From an uncultured Eubacteriales bacterium (GTDB lineage: Bacteria > Bacillota > Clostridia > Christensenellales > Borkfalkiaceae), in NCBI GenBank assembly GCA_949745625.1, contig CATJZR010000065.1, forward strand, positions 1-24,008: DNA of 24,008 nt, written 5' to 3'. The position numbers were made by a program, and so were the translations under genes. Shown one piece after another: positions 22,932-24,008 of this stretch (its first letter is position 1; every line of letters begins with the position of its first letter). The notes below the pieces were generated by a model. The model was not told the origin of the DNA. It saw only the letters and a program-made list of their open reading frames with translations, and did not search any database.

Positions 22932-24008
22932 ATGAAAAAATTATTTACAAGCGAAAGCGTAACCGAGGGACACCCCGACAAACTCTGCGACGCGATTTCA
23001 GATTCAATAGTCGACGAAATTTATAAAAATGATAATACCGCAAGATGCGCGGTAGAATGTTGCGCTGCATACGACAGACTGATTATTATGGGCGAGGTAA
23101 CAACAACCGCCTCAGTCGATTACGAGGCAATCGCGCGCCGAACCATAAAGGAAATAGGTTACAACTTCGGGTCTTTTGCCTACGATAAGGTAAACGTCAC
23201 CGTTGCTATACACAACCAAAGCCCCGACATTGCTATGGGCGTTGACAGCTCGTTGGAAAATAAAAACGGCGGCGATGCCGAAGACTTGCTTGGGGCGGGT
23301 GACCAAGGAATGATGTTCGGTTATGCCTGCCGTGAAACCGAAGAGCTTATGCCCCTTCCCATTGCACTCTCTCATAAGCTTGCCGAATGTCTGGCAAAAG
23401 CAAGAAAAACGGGACTTCTGCCCTACTTGCGCCCCGACGGAAAAACTCAGGTTACCGTCGAATATGACGGTAAAACGCCAAAGCGCATAGACACCGTAGT
23501 GGTATCTGCGCAGCACGACGGCGCAGTAAAGCAAAGTACGCTTAAAGAGGACTTGAAAAAATACGTTATTGCCAATCTGCCATCAAAGCTTCTCGATAAC
23601 GATACCAAATTTTTCATTAATCCTACGGGACGGTTCGAGATAGGCGGTCCGGAGGGCGACAGCGGACTGACGGGAAGAAAGATTATAGTAGATACATACG
23701 GCGGAAGATGCGCGCACGGCGGCGGTGCATTTTCGGGAAAGGACCCTACAAAGGTTGACCGTTCGGCAGCGTATATGGCAAGATATATATGCAAAAACGT
23801 AGTTGCCGCCGGACTTGCGGACGAAATCGAATTGCAGGTTGCTTACGCGATTGGCGTTTCGCGCCCCGTTTCCGTTTTCGTAGACACGTTCGGCACCGGC
23901 AAACTTCCCGACGACGAAATCGCCGATATAGTCACAAATGAATTCGACTTACGCCCTTACGCAATTATTAAACAGTTGGGACTGCGCGCCCCCATTTACA
24001 GGCAAACC
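22932..24008 (+). CDS. metK: S-adenosylmethionine synthetase (3' truncated by window end)
   Basis: The first 359 codons of an enzyme usually near 390-400 residues; about 35 are missing. It makes S-adenosylmethionine from methionine and ATP. Visible motifs: SESVTEGHPDKLCDAISD (ATP/Mg site, about 7-24), the flexible-loop GAGDQGMMFGYA (about 122-133), the RFEIGGPEGDSGLTGRKI stretch and GGGAFSGKDPTKVDRSAAY phosphate-binding region, and VAYAIGVSRPVSV. The ATG at 22932 has GAGG (22922-22925) six bases upstream. Expression is controlled by the SAM-I riboswitch, giving end-product feedback. It is divergent from the radical SAM gene, which consumes SAM. Confidence 0.98.
   Translation, partial: MKKLFTSESVTEGHPDKLCDAISDSIVDEIYKNDNTARCAVECCAAYDRLIIMGEVTTTASVDYEAIARRTIKEIGYNFGSFAYDKVNVTVAIHNQSPDIAMGVDSSLENKNGGDAEDLLGAGDQGMMFGYACRETEELMPLPIALSHKLAECLAKARKTGLLPYLRPDGKTQVTVEYDGKTPKRIDTVVVSAQHDGAVKQSTLKEDLKKYVIANLPSKLLDNDTKFFINPTGRFEIGGPEGDSGLTGRKIIVDTYGGRCAHGGGAFSGKDPTKVDRSAAYMARYICKNVVAAGLADEIELQVAYAIGVSRPVSVFVDTFGTGKLPDDEIADIVTNEFDLRPYAIIKQLGLRAPIYRQT

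Noticed and set aside
23112..23794. Minus-strand ORFs of 115-140 codons within metK
   Set aside because: They lie antisense to highly conserved MetK motifs and overlap each other. They are shadows of the coding strand.

Overview
The window looks like chromosomal DNA of a member of the Bacillota, most likely an uncultured gut or anaerobic clostridium. The reasons are: Shine-Dalgarno-driven genes of moderate GC with AT-rich intergenic DNA; a SAM-I (S-box) riboswitch in front of metK; MutS2 with a Smr domain; a YlxY-like deacetylase paired with an M16 protease, a pairing known from Bacillus; and a large secreted protein with Cys-rich 'TCxxxGxxxYxC..CG' repeats of the type common in gut Clostridia. 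There are no rRNA or tRNA genes, insertion sequences, phage genes or CRISPR arrays.

Layout. The left end holds the last 154 codons of leuS (+), facing a surface-protein gene (-) across a shared perfect hairpin terminator (468-518). A gene-free stretch (2968-3355) follows, with a promoter, several inverted repeats and a terminator. Next, on the minus strand, come a small coiled-coil protein and acpP, with a good promoter in front of acpP. From 16269 down to 3874 runs a tightly packed minus-strand series: uvrC, HAD phosphatase, U32 (RlhA-like), mutS2, YlxY-like deacetylase, M16 protease, hypoxanthine-DNA glycosylase, AlkD-type glycosylase, tex. Most junctions overlap or are 1-4 bases apart, the main break being 67 bases after mutS2. 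Four of the nine products are DNA-repair or recombination proteins, and the series can be read as a repair-rich operon headed by uvrC.

Upstream of uvrC, behind a terminator, lies a cell-surface stress module (16354-18922, minus): an ECF sigma factor, a single-pass membrane protein in the anti-sigma position, and a lipoprotein serpin. An identical 10-base box (GGTGTATATA) lies exactly 25 bases upstream of the start codons of both the anti-sigma-like gene and the serpin. Further right on the minus strand are a four-helix membrane protein of unknown function, an ABC-F ATPase and a PflX-type radical SAM protein. The only right-hand gene on the plus strand is metK, truncated by the window end and preceded by a strong promoter, a SAM-I aptamer and a terminator hairpin.

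The points most worth checking are: (1) uvrC, the membrane-protein gene and the radical SAM gene each have a sigma-A-type promoter whose -10 box ends 6-7 bases before the ATG, predicting leaderless mRNAs; (2) the ECF/anti-sigma/serpin module with its equally spaced box; (3) a probable frameshift, slippage site or base error at the N-terminus of the surface protein; and (4) a metK riboswitch platform in which the J3/4 segment of the aptamer appears to be the antiterminator strand. Lengths, motifs and positions were read by eye; no database search was run.
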